Positions 23,954 to 34,242 of a stretch of 64,000 bases of DNA are shown here, piece after piece; position 1 is the stretch's first letter, and each line of letters opens with the position of its first letter. The notes beneath the pieces were generated by a model that saw only the letters and a program-made list of their open reading frames with translations, had not been told where the DNA came from and did no database searches. The translations under genes were made by a program, and so were the position numbers. This DNA comes from Ignelater luminosus (lineage: Eukaryota > Arthropoda > Insecta > Coleoptera > Elateridae): contig VTPC01000598.1 of NCBI GenBank assembly GCA_011009095.1, positions 1-64,000 on the forward strand, read 5' to 3'.

Positions 23954-25258
23954 AAGGGTTTTCCAATAAGAGGTGTTATTTTGAATAGCCCGCTATTTCG
24001 GTAGATGTCACTTTTGAAGCTATCATTTTTTGACATTTGACAAGTAGAAACTACGCCATTAATAAATATGGAACGATACACGCTTCAACAACGCATTGAA
24101 ATTATTAAAATTCACTATAAAAATGGTGAAAATTTGGCAGAGACGGTTCGTAAAACTCGAACATTTTTGGGTCACCGTGAAGCACCTTGTCGGACCGCAA
24201 TACAGAAATTGGTGAAAAAATTCGAGCTCTTGGGACAAGTTAGTGATGTGAAGAATAAAACCCGTGCACGTCGCTCAAGAACAGCCGAGAATATTGCTGT
24301 TGTAGCCGAAAGTGTTAAAGAAAACCCAGGTTTGTCCATTCCTCGTCGTTCTTTGGAATTAGCCATTCCACAAACGTCATTACACCGTATTTTGCATAAA
24401 GATTTGGGTCTTAAGGCTTATAAAGTCCAGTTAACACAAGAACTCAAGCCGGCCGATCATCAACAACGTCGTGTCTTTGCTGATTGGGTCGTTGAAATGC
24501 ATGAAAATGATCCAGAATTCCATCGAAAAATCATCTTGAGTGATGAGGCCCATTTCCACCTCGGTGGCTTCGTCAACAAGCAAAATTGTCGGATCTGGGG
24601 CTCAGAAAATCCAAGAGTTATTGTTGAAAAGTCTCTTTATCCTCAAGGTGTGACTGTTTGGTGCGGTTTATGGTCCGGCGGAGTCATTGGACCTTACTTT
24701 TTCGAAAATGAGGCTGGAGCAACAGTTACGGTGACTGGATTGCGCTATCGAGAGATGATTAACGATTTTTTATGGCCGGAATTGGATGGTATTGATCTGG
24801 ACAACGTTTACTTTCAACAAGACGGCGCTACGTGCCACACAAGCAACGAAACCATTGATCTTTTACGGAAAAAGTTTCCGGACCGTGTTATCTCTCGAAG
24901 AGGTGATCACAATTGGCCACCGAGATCTTGTGATTTAACACCTTGCGACTTCTTTCTTTGGGGCCACGTGAAAGAGAAGGTCTACGCCAACAGCCCAGCG
25001 TCGATTCAAGACCTCAAAGATGGAATTCGTGAGGCTATCGAGGACATAGGGCAGCCACTTTGCGATTTGGTTATGGAAAATTTCATGAAAAGGATATTGT
25101 CCTGTAAGCGTGGTCGTGGTGGTCATTTGCCTGATGTTATTTTCCACTATTAACGGCATACCTTCCTCTTTATAATGAAATAAACATCCGATCATTTATA
25201 TTAAAAAATGGCACTTTTCTTTGAATATCAAAATAACACCTCTTATTGGAAAACCCTT
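23954..25258 (+). mobile_element. Intact rosa-like (DD41D) mariner element, 1305 bp
   Basis: Inverted ends AAGGGTTTTCCAATAAGAGG, continuing TGTTATTTTGA, are perfect for at least 31 bp and flanked by TA on both sides (23952-23953 and 25259-25260). One uninterrupted transposase ORF lies inside. It is inserted within the piggyBac transposase, so it is younger than that element. Perfect ends and an open frame make this the best candidate for a recently active transposon here. Confidence 0.92.
24068..25153 (+). CDS. Mariner transposase, DD41D (rosa-like)
   Basis: A 361-residue ORF starts at ATG 24068 (MERYTLQQRIEIIKIHYKNG) with a helix-turn-helix N-terminus: residues 1-60 form the first unit, and about 70-115 the second (LSIPRRSLELAIPQTSLHRI). 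The DDE/D domain shows ILSDEAHFHLGG (first Asp), YFQQDGATCHTS (second Asp) and RSCDLTPCDFFLWG (third Asp). Counting from QQD to PCD gives 41 residues between, the DD41D spacing that defines the rosa group of mariners. The ORF runs to HLPDVIFHY without stops. The protein would bind the inverted ends and move the element at TA dinucleotides in the nucleus. Activity is not proven by sequence alone. Confidence 0.93.
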   Translation: MERYTLQQRIEIIKIHYKNGENLAETVRKTRTFLGHREAPCRTAIQKLVKKFELLGQVSDVKNKTRARRSRTAENIAVVAESVKENPGLSIPRRSLELAIPQTSLHRILHKDLGLKAYKVQLTQELKPADHQQRRVFADWVVEMHENDPEFHRKIILSDEAHFHLGGFVNKQNCRIWGSENPRVIVEKSLYPQGVTVWCGLWSGGVIGPYFFENEAGATVTVTGLRYREMINDFLWPELDGIDLDNVYFQQDGATCHTSNETIDLLRKKFPDRVISRRGDHNWPPRSCDLTPCDFFLWGHVKEKVYANSPASIQDLKDGIREAIEDIGQPLCDLVMENFMKRILSCKRGRGGHLPDVIFHY

Positions 25259-26197
25259 TATTTCATACAATTATCACAAAAACCTTGTTCTCTATCAGGG
25301 AAGATCTCTTCGCACTTCACCGACGAGAATCAGAAACTTTTTGAAAAACCTACAGAACTGTTTATTAGGATGCTGAATGAAATTTCTGACACTAAAACGA
25401 AATTACCATACAATTTCCTTTTTTGATAAATCTATTCACCAGTGTAAATTTACTAAATTATCTTTGCCAAAATGGATATCGGAACTATACGCAAAAATTG
25501 TGTTTTTAAAAGTTGTCCTTTGCTAAATAAAGAAACAGTAAACCGACAATTTAAAACAGGCGAATATGCTACAACGTTAGATAAAGAGAATAGTGTATTG
25601 TTTATACGTTGGCTGTATTACGATATAGTTATCCTTGCATCAACGCAATACGGTGTCCATCCTGTTAGTTATGATAAAATTCTTCCAAAAGCAGAAAGAA
25701 AGTTATTCAGGTACTAAGACCATATGCCATTGGCGAATATAATAAATACACGGCATGCACTGACGTTATGGATGAAAATGTATCAAGATACAAAATTTCT
25801 ATTAGGGGTAGAAAATGGTGGTGGTGCCCTTTCACGTAGATGCTTGATGTTGCAACTGAAAACTCTTGGGTGCTGTATAAGGGAGCCGGGCATCCAGTGA
25901 CGCAGAAAAATTCTGTAAGGAAATTGTGCAGGTGTGCTTGACAGAATATTAAAGCCCCGTTCAAGGAGCCGGAAGACCGTCAGCAGCTCTGAACAGCATA
26001 ACGCTAAACAGAACTGGCGATGATATCAGATATCAGAAAAGATCACCTATTGGTATCAACAGAAGGCAAAAAAAAGAAGAAAGTTGTTCTTAAGTGTAAC
26101 GTAGGCTTGTGTGTGATGTAATATTTCACAGTAAATAGTATTTTGCAGTAAACCTGAATTTATTTGGCAATATTAAAAATGTAGTGGTTGAAGCATT

Positions 26198-26217
26198 TAG
26201 CGTTACCATATGGTAAC
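26198..26217. repeat. piggyBac subterminal palindrome, copy 3
   Basis: TAGCGTTACCATATGGTAAC near the right end, the same motif as the two left copies. Confidence 0.5.
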
Positions 26218-26369
26218 CAGCCATAATTGGCGACCTATTAATTAATTAACAATAAAAAGGCCATAACTTTGTTATCTACACACTCTCTTGCCGTGACGGA
26301 TTCCACTAGAAATTTATGTTTTCTTGAGGTATTTTGTCTCAAACAACTTGCAATTTGTACCGGAAAGCT

Positions 26370-27130
26370 TTCAGCGTCTGTGAAGGGCTAGCTAGATTCC
26401 TCAATCTGTTCCCTTTCATGTCTCACGCATGCTCGATTGGTTTAGTTGGAAAAAAGTTTAAAGAAGCCCTTGGGACATGGAGGCAGGCATTATCCAGTTG
26501 AAAATACATGCGGTTCTATTACTCCCATGGACAATAGACGCCCATACCATAACCCCCGGAGTTTGGCGCACAGGGCTTTCGACAAAGAATAAGATAGCGC
26601 CTTTCTCCACGTTTCCTTGGAATCCGCATGCAGTCATCGTGCATCCCTAAACAAAAGCGAGATTTATCGCTAATACCACTTTGTGTTACTCAATGTGCCA
26701 ATTCAGTCTTAGTCTACACCACTCCAGAAGCTGAGGTTTTTAGGGTAACACAAGATGTGGCCAATACGACATCAAACCGAAAGACCAAATAACACGGTAA
26801 ACCGTTTGAATGTTACAAGACGACTTTGACTACCAAACCATTCGTCAGCAATTGATCTTGTAGTGGAGACTCAATCTCTTAATGCCATTATCCAAATCGG
26901 TGGCCCGGCACTTCATTTGTCCTTCTTTGACCTCTCGTTTCTCTTTTGCGTAGAACTTGGTTTTTCCTATTTCATGCTTGATAACATCGCATAATGGTGA
27001 TTTGGCTTCGGTTAAGACGGTTTGCCATTTCTCTTAACTAAAAGCCTCTTTTCCGCAAGCCAACAATTTAACATTTATCGAATTTGCTCAATTAACAGCA
27101 ATCTTTTCGTTGCCATAGTCTAGGTATAAT
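26370..27130 (-). pseudogene. Decayed Tc1-like transposase
   Basis: Minus-strand reading near 26740-26560 gives LEWCRLRLNWHIE, then GMHDDCMRIPRKRGERRYLI with shifts, then a GVMVWASI stretch, and near 26500 FQLDNACLHVPRASLNFF. These match in order the arthropod Tc1-type segments around the first and second catalytic Asp. Nearly every segment lies in a different frame. The flanking 26240-26370 shows nothing clear. No terminal inverted repeats were recognised. Confidence 0.6.
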
Positions 27131-28136
27131 CACTCTTTCAAAACACATAAAGCAGAAAAGCAATTGTTAATAAATAATAATAATAATCAGAGGAAGTTCG
27201 AAAAAACTACAAGAAGTGTCAAATGTGGCATTGTCCCATTACGACTTGATCCCAAAATTAAATCAACTATCACTTTTAGCAAGTTTGGTTGAGAAATCAG
27301 TTCTTCTTCTTGGTGTTGCAATTTCTATATTAGTTTTGCACCTTTTCGTGGTCTAGGTACCCTTTATATCTGGAATTTTATCTTCAGAAACATCCTTGAA
27401 TTTTTGTACAACATCATCTGATAACCTTTATAATAGAGATTCATCTGAAACTATTTTCAAATCTTGAAGAACAAGTAATTTTAGTTTGTTGAGTTTCTAC
27501 CAATAACTGTATCGAAGTTTCCATCTGCATCATAGTCTTTTACATCACCATCGTAAGAAATCCGAACCTGCGCAGTACCTACAGCAGGAAAGATTTTATT
27601 AGTGTGGGTTTTTAATTTTGTATTTTATTGAGAAATAATTGGGCGTGGAAAAACCTTTGGAGTTTTTCAAATTCATGAGACTAAAAGCAGACCCGGTGTT
27701 GTATTCCATTTGACCTTTAATAATGTCAATTAGATATTTATTCGAGCTAGCATATAAATGAATGTTTTTGACTTCATAGCTATCAAATTCGTCGGTAGTA
27801 TCTTTTACTACATCTATTCCATGTGCATATTTTTCTGCTTTCTTAATCCATCCCACCGTAAAGTCTTTGTCTTATCTATCATACATACGCTTTGCACATG
27901 CTTCCTAGAAGAGCAGTTCTTGCAATATAAGTCTTTTGCAAAGCATTTACTTGCTTTGTGATTATTCTTTCCATAGTGCAGTTGTAGCATATGATAGAAG
28001 TATTCTTGTCTCTTAGGCACGTGTTATTATTGCTTAGGTTAACACCAAAACCTTGCTTACTTTTTAATTTTGAAGATTTTATAGCTAAAACTAGTTATGT
28101 TGGTTTTTCAAAAGTAAAATTTTTTTTCTTGAAGTA

Positions 28137-29429
28137 CGAGGGCGGTTCAATAAGTACCTGTGTTAGAAATGAAGACACAATTTTTTTCAAAAATTTTTTT
28201 TTTATTTTTTAACATAGTCTTCTTTTAGAAATATACACTTCTCCCAACGTTCCTGCCATTTTTTAACCCCTCCAAAAAATAGGATTTGTCGAACTCTCCA
28301 AAATACGCCCCTATCTCGGCGATGACTTCCTCGTTTGAGCTAAATTTTTTTCCCGCGAGCCATTTCTTCATGTTAGGAAACAAGAAAAAGTCGCACGGAG
28401 CCAGATCGGGTGAATACGGGGGGTGCGGCAGCAATTCATAACGCAATTCATGCAGTTTGGCGGCGACAACTCCGGATGAATGTGCTGGTGCGTTATCGTG
28501 GTGAAACAGCACCTTCTTTTTCGCCAAATGCGGCCGTGTCTCCTTCAATTTTTTGTCGAAGCTGTCTAATAACTCACTGTAGTATTGTCCAGTGATCGTT
28601 CTTCCTTTTTCTAAAAAATCCATGAGAATGACGCCGTTCGCATCCCAAAAAATCGTCGCCATGACCTTTCCGGCCGATGGAACCATTTTCGCCTTCTTTG
28701 GAGCAGACTCACCGGGAGAAATCCATTGTTTTGATTGTTGCTTAGTTTCTGGTGTGTAATGATGAATCCAGGTTTCATCAACGGTGACAACTCGACGCAA
28801 AAACTCCTTCGGATTTCGCTTAAATTGCTCCAAACACTGCTTCGAAGTTAACAGCCGCATCCGCTTGTTGTCCACCGTTAGCAATCGCGGCACCCATCGC
28901 GCCGACAATTTTTTCATCGCCAACTTATCATGTAAAATATTAATTGCCGTTCCGGTCGACACACCTACGGCCTCTGCTACTTCACGCACTTTCGTTCGTC
29001 GATCAGCGAGAATCATGTCGTGGACTTTTTGAATGATTTCCTCGGTAACCACGTCTGCCGGGCGTCCTGGTCGCTCCTCATCAAAAACGGATGTTCGCCC
29101 ACGTTCAAATTCGTCGAACCAATATCTAACTGTGGTCATAGATGGCGAAGTGTTCCCATAAACAGCATCCAACTTTGCTTTTATCTCCTCGCATTTTTCC
29201 CCATCCAAAAACAGAAAGCGAATTACCGAACGATACTGCTCTTTTTCCATCTTAGCTAAAATCACGAAACACGTCTTACTCAAATGGCTGTCAAATCCAA
29301 ACTAACCTATCAATCAGTCTGCAATTTGTTATACCGTCGTTTGATAGATGGCAGCACACGATGATAACACCAACTTCCCTCAGGAACGCCTTCTGTCGTC
29401 AAACACGGGTATTTACTGAACCGCCCTCG
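28137..29429 (-). mobile_element. Nearly intact mariner element (DD34D), 1293 bp
   Basis: Ends CGAGGGCGGTTCAATAAGTA (28137) and, inverted, CGAGGGCGGTTCAGTAAATA (to 29429) differ at few sites and are flanked by TA (28135-28136; 29430-29431). The transposase ORF lies on the minus strand. It sits inside gypsy gag sequence. Confidence 0.92.
28225..29250 (-). CDS. Mariner transposase, DD34D, with C-terminal frameshift
   Basis: I choose ATG 29250 (MEKEQYRSVIRFLFLDGEKC) because family members begin there; an in-frame ATG at 29283 adds 11 residues. Order: helix-turn-helix (VRYWFDEFERGRTSV; VREVAEAVGVSTGTAINILH), then the catalytic core VTVDETWIHHYTPETK, LFHHDNAPAHSS and YSPDLAPCDFFLFP, with 34 residues between the second and third Asp. 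At about 28265 one base is missing in GGAGGGGTTAAAAAATGG, so the last about 20 residues (GRNVGRSVYF) replace the usual W-rich tail, and the ORF stops at 28225 instead of 28202. The core is complete. Whether the altered tail allows activity is unknown. Confidence 0.88.
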   Translation of the reverse strand: MEKEQYRSVIRFLFLDGEKCEEIKAKLDAVYGNTSPSMTTVRYWFDEFERGRTSVFDEERPGRPADVVTEEIIQKVHDMILADRRTKVREVAEAVGVSTGTAINILHDKLAMKKLSARWVPRLLTVDNKRMRLLTSKQCLEQFKRNPKEFLRRVVTVDETWIHHYTPETKQQSKQWISPGESAPKKAKMVPSAGKVMATIFWDANGVILMDFLEKGRTITGQYYSELLDSFDKKLKETRPHLAKKKVLFHHDNAPAHSSGVVAAKLHELRYELLPHPPYSPDLAPCDFFLFPNMKKWLAGKKFSSNEEVIAEIGAYFGEFDKSYFLEGLKNGRNVGRSVYF

Positions 29430-29550
29430 TACATCGGAATCTCTTACACTTCTAATGAATTGAAATTACAAATGGGTATTAATCGTAGACTCTTGGCGGT
29501 GTTGACAGGTAAAATTACAGTTAGTGGTTAAGTCTTTCAATTCAACTACA

Positions 29551-31600
29551 CAATCTAAGTAAAGATTTACGCGCGTAGTGTTTCTTTTAGTGTCAGAACG
29601 CAAGTTTAGTAAAAGATTTAATAATACCTGCATATTTATATTTTTTTGTCATTGCAATCGGCTTCTCCTTTTCTTTAGCTTTTGTCTTTTCGTTACCAGG
29701 GTTTAGTTAGTAATTATAAGTGAAAAATAGCTACAAGAAAAATTAATTTTATGTTTTTGAAAACGACGTTCCAAATCAAAATCGTATTATGTTTTTTTCA
29801 TAGATGACTAAAAGAAAGAAGAAATATTCATATCTAACAGTGTCGCATTGAAAAAATTCGTTTTTGGTGTCACCACAAATACATTTTAGACTTGGCAAAG
29901 GCTTTGATATAAAAATTAGGTATTTAATAATACCAATAGTAGTGTGTTACGCACGACTTTAGACTCACAGTGTATAATAATTGAAACATAATACGCTGTT
30001 GCAGTTATGTCATTATAAAATTGTCACTACTTAGTGGCCGCTCAGTAAGAGAACTTGCCACCTATGTACGTATGCATAACAACGGAATGAAAATTTACAA
30101 ATAAAAATCAAAAGATAAACAAGTAAAAAAGGTTTGGGTATGAATACTAGTTAATACCAGTGTAAAATTTCTAAGGATTTTGTTAAAATGTAATCTTACG
30201 ATAACTGGTTTTAATAAATAGATAGATAAACACTTGAGTTTAACAAAATTTACTCGTCCTATGTGGTTAACGTAGGTCATGCAAGGTCACTTTTGTTATA
30301 AAAGTTTTAAATCAAGTGATTACTGATATTATCTATCAAGGTTTTTACCGTTTTATGTGTTTGTTGATTGAATGATGCATAAGAACCAATTATTTTTTAA
30401 GTTCTTCTTTTTCTTTACACGTTTATTTCCAACATACTTGATATTACTAAATTAAATATTTAAATTTTTCACAAAGTTAATTTATGTTCGAGGTTGAATA
30501 TTTTCCTACGTGTATTTTACAAGGAAAATTTCTCAAGGCACTTTCGTGTGAATTATTAGCAACATAATCGTGTAGAAAAAATAATATTATTATTAACCAG
30601 CCTAAACTGTAATATCACACGGTTTGAGACTTTTGTAGCCACGGCAAATTGCTGTATTTCCTTACGTGACCCTAGTGTTTTATACTAAATTAATTTAAAA
30701 ATGCACCAAACTAGTTGATTGGCAACCTTGTGGTGGTACGCAGCAATAAAAAACCCCAAAACAATAACTGACACTATTACAAATCAACAAATTATTTTTT
30801 TTAGTTTATGTTTTCGCATAACATAACATAGCACGAGATCTATTAAGAAGCCTGGCGAAAGATAAAATACAATACTGCATGAAATATAAGTGTCAAAAAT
30901 TAAAAATATTTACGTGTCCTACTAAAGTATCTCTATAAGTAAAATTATAATAATCTGCCTTGAGTTCCCTTCACCTTGTTCAGATTAATTTAACGAATAG
31001 GTATAAAATTTAAATCGTAATACTTTGATTTAGAATTTGTCGAATTTAACAAAGACTTAAGTAAAATAAATTTTGCAGGTAACGAATTTCTCAAGAAAAT
31101 CTTAATTCATATTGAACTCAAAAGTTTGTGTCTCTGATTTCTTGTAATTGTTAAATGCTGCGTTTCGTTTAAGGCGATGCCAACGGTACCAGATTATATG
31201 AAATACCTAGCCATACTTTATTTCATGTAGGGCTTGCAAGGGGAGGTCACAGTCATTTTAGTTGTTCATTGTAATACAGTCCTTTCAAACAATGTAATTT
31301 TTTTTTTCATGATCTCCAAAACGAACGGTAATTTGTCATTTGTGTACGCTTGCAAACCACACTTAAAAGTTCTTCCTTATAACTGATGGCCGAGTTACCA
31401 TGGTCTACCAAAGAGCACAGGTCTTGATCCGCTACACGTATAAGGCCAGCCATTGAATGTGGGGGAAAATCTTTCGTTATCGTATAAAAACCGGAAACAA
31501 ATTTCGGTACTATCTAAATTTTTTTGTTCACGTTGCTATGAATTTTTCGTTCTTAAACCATAAATTCTCGTGGACCCTTACTTTTAGGTTCCTAAATCCC
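29551..31600. other. AT-rich intergenic DNA, nothing recognised
   Basis: Possibly includes more gypsy gag leader on the minus strand near 29560-29720, but too decayed to support. No gene signal elsewhere. Confidence 0.35.
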
Positions 31601-32340
31601 ACATTCTTACGGGCACATCGCAGTCCGGCTTCGAGCGCGTAACGAGGTGGTCAACCCTGTCTCATCCTGTGTGGCGATGCACTGAAGTTGAATAGTAAGC
31701 AGTACTTCGCCATCGGTGTCGTCACCCTACGTTAAGGGCTTGGGCGTAGGGCAGGCACTGTTCCACTTCCTCAGCCTTATCCGAACGACCTGCTCCACAG
31801 TTGACACTCGAGCTTGAGGCTCCTCGGGTTCAACAACAACTCCAGCTGCTAAAATTCATCTTCCGTCCGTCACCGCCTGGGTAATTCCCTTTTCCTTTCC
31901 CATTCCTTTCCTTTCCCAAATGTGGTTTTGAAAAGAACCGTTTTACCATCAACAAACCAATTTTCCTACTCACCATACACCATTTTTCCCGCCACTCCAC
32001 CGAGTGCCGTCAACTCTACCATCAACAACTCCGCCTTTATTTCATCATCATCGAGGTTCATCACAGAAATTCGACGCTATCTCCGGGCCAGCCTTCAGCA
32101 CCCGCGGGTTCCAGCACAACCACAATTGTCGCGACACCAACTCTGCAGGATCTAATCCATCAACAAAGAGCCTTCTCCAAGCGACGAGATGCCAGCAACT
32201 TTCCATCATCTTCAACTCCAATCCGGACGAGTGCTGCAATCATCAATCAACACCACTATTCCAGGCTGGAAAGAAGCCTTACGGCTTCTAAAGCCGTCGC
32301 TCCTCGGCGTGATACCTGCGATGATAAACAAACAATGACA
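31600..32340. other. GC-richer unclassified block, probably a repeat
   Basis: Base composition rises sharply against its surroundings. Overlapping open frames in several phases (31922-32155, 32004-32291) arise from this composition. The block has the look of a retroelement untranslated region or SINE-like repeat, but I found no diagnostic motif. Confidence 0.35.
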
Positions 32341-33039
32341 CAACAGTTCATAAAAGATTTTGAATTTTTATGGTATTCTGGTTTTTAGCGGATGTTTTAG
32401 TCTTCCTGATACCTGTGGGATGCCGGTCTGTTGCATTGTATACTAATCACTAAAAGCATCAATGATTTGTATTTGCATTAGATCTTGGTAAAAAGCTTAC
32501 AAGGCAAGCTCTGAGTACTAAGTGGAAACTAAGCATCGTTTTTTACTCAAACCCTTTTTTTTTTGATAACTTATCCAAACTTTATCCAAACTGGCATAGT
32601 CAACTAGAAAAAGGTGAAACATCTTGCGAGTGTTTTTATATTTCAAACATTATTGTTTATGAGGACCTTAAAAAATACCAACAGCTTTATTTTCAATTTA
32701 ATGTTCTAGCTTAGATGTAAAACACTATTAACCTAAACATTTAACATCTATAAACAATAAGAAACATGAATCTGCAAGCCGAAACCTTAAAAACGTTTGG
32801 GCAATAACTACTCGACTGCAGCACGAACGAAGGGCATATGAAACATTAAATTCTGGGTGGGACAGGTAGAGGCCTATTCCTCGTAAGAAGGTGACAATGA
32901 CGTAGTGAAGTTGATTGTTTTAGTTGCGTCAATGTGTAAGCCACATGTGGGTTCTAATTTTAATTTATTTAGTAGAGCAAAGAAAAATGGTTTTTTTTAG
33001 AATAAAAGATTTTCAACCCCAGCCATTTAACTCCACCCT

Positions 33040-33530
33040 TTAAAAGCCTGCAAGAGCCGTGTATTTTAGTCGGACCGGACCTAAGTTTGAAATTTAGTAG
33101 GCTTTTCGGGCCTATATAAGGCAAGCAAGCCATCCTGGGCATCTAGGATCGTTCGGCCCTGTCGGGTCGCTCGAGCCGTTCGAATCTCTCAGGCTTGTTG
33201 GGCTTTCAGGTCGCTGTTTTTTTTACTGATTCGAATCTGGCCATTTTCACACCACACCGTACCGACTCAAACGGACTGAGGCGGGCATTATTTTTATACT
33301 GAATCGATGTGGAGGAGTTTCGTACTGTACCGTAGAGGACGGGCCAAGTTTCTTGGTTCAGCCTCAGTTTAAAAGATCTTTAGGGGTTTTTAGGCCTTCT
33401 AGGCCTGTCGGGCTGTTTAGGCCAATCAAGAAATTAGGGAGCTATTTTTTGACCGCGTCAAGCTTAGCCCTAGTCGGTCCGGGCCGGGCTAGACCTGTGA
33501 ATTTCGGCGCATGCAGGGCTCTATTACTTG
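33040..33530. repeat. Degenerate GC-rich hAT-like repeat
   Basis: The right end, read inverted, is TAGAGCCCTGCATGCGCCGA followed by TAGCCCGGCCCGGACCGACT. The left end near 33040 (AAAGCCTGCAAGAGCCG, then GTCGGACCGGACCTA) is a weak inverted match. Repeated GGGCC/GGCC words fill the interior. A TAGAG start is seen in some hAT ends; no target duplication was found. Confidence 0.4.
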
Positions 33531-34194
33531 TTTCATGTTAAGTGTAAAGAAGTTATGAAGATCTCTATGATGATGAGTATATCAGCGGCAACTGTTTGTG
33601 TTCTAATCTTTAGCTATAATTGCATTATAGTATAATGAAAGCCAATAAAGAAGAGGGACTTTCCAAAAAGGAAAGTGGGAACTAAAAACTCAGAATTCAA
33701 TGTTAACTTTTGAAAAGATTCTGAAAACATCACCGATTCGCAAGGTTTTATTATTAGTTAGTTATTCTTATTACTTACTAAAACAGTAACAAATGATTTT
33801 GACTTATCTAACACTAATTATCTGAAAGACAAATAATTTATATTTTTTTTTACGTAACAGGTATATTAAAAACAAAAATATATCTAAGTAGTTCAGTTTT
33901 TATTTTTAATGCTCATTGATGACTCAAGGGAAACTCGAAATTGTCTGTAATCTGATGAAAAATGTAAATTGATAATTATACATTTCCGTAACCTTCTTAT
34001 CTGATCAAACCCAAATCTAAAAACTCTATCAACATGATAGCACGTGAATAAAATGTTTTGTAGGAGAATGAGGACATTTGATATAAAAATCAACATATTA
34101 CATTCTTTAAAAATCATCCCTTTGGAGCCTGCCTCCTTAATTGCCTAATATTATCGATTTTAGATTATTAACTGATAAACCCATCCTGATATAG

Positions 34195-34201
34195 TATAAA
34201 T
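34195..34201 (+). promoter_or_regulatory. TATA box of GH31 gene 1
   Basis: TATAAAT, 48 bp before the ATG, with a TGATAA word just upstream (34173-34178). Confidence 0.65.
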
Positions 34202-34242
34202 ACCAGAGCAACAAGTAAATCTAATCACAGTACTCATTCAAA

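Larger units (their letters stand above)
23134..25970 (+). pseudogene. piggyBac transposase, broken and split by a mariner
   Basis: The N-terminus (SKRYKIEYSDDLDVDGLYIE, PPEASILTDEDSAG) is typical of piggyBac-derived proteins. Its start codon appears as TTG where ATG is expected. The frame then shifts repeatedly: YYLVKQSQRYAQFKN (23529), YLCYRLPGKKYYWDY, then ISYDDTMVNYFERHGCKQFI with RWKPIHFSFKMW (to 23953), the region carrying the first catalytic Asp. The mariner interrupts here. After 25260 the text resumes, and CTDVMDENVSRYKISIRGRK with WWW (25755-25835) is the conserved segment carrying a later catalytic Asp. In life it cuts and pastes at TTAA. Confidence 0.8.
22664..26237 (+). mobile_element. 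Decayed piggyBac element
   Basis: A piggyBac-type transposase lies inside, and TTAA occurs at both proposed edges (22660-22663 and 26238-26241), the target these elements use. Subterminal sequence is inverted: GGCGCCATATCAGTTACCAT (left) against GGTCGCCAATTATGG then CTGGTTACCATAT (right). The 24-bp palindrome TAGCGTTACCATATGATAAC plus GCTA recurs near both ends. A mariner element (23954-25258) is inserted in the transposase. The right edge is uncertain by several bases because TTAAT repeats there. Confidence 0.75.
27290..29550 (-). pseudogene. Ty3/gypsy gag-protease fragment, interrupted by a mariner
   Basis: Minus-strand order: gag-like text 29550-29432 (LKDLTTNCNFTC), then beyond the mariner a zinc knuckle and a second Cys unit (KNNHKASKCFAKDLYCKNC, SSRKHVQSVC; 27980-27880). 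It continues through KDTTDEFDSYEVKNIHLYAS and DIIKGQMEYNTGSAFSLMNL, where NTGSA replaces the DTGSA catalytic motif of the aspartic protease (about 27690). A linker follows (QVRISYDGDVKDYD; VVQKFKDVSEDKIPDIKG, to about 27290). The first knuckle Cys pair is degenerate. Reading continues on both sides of the mariner at 28137-29429, proving that insertion came later. Confidence 0.72.

Noticed and set aside
31922..32291. Overlapping open frames in the GC-rich block as a gene
   Set aside because: Several phases are open at once, explained by composition; no domain or intron signals.
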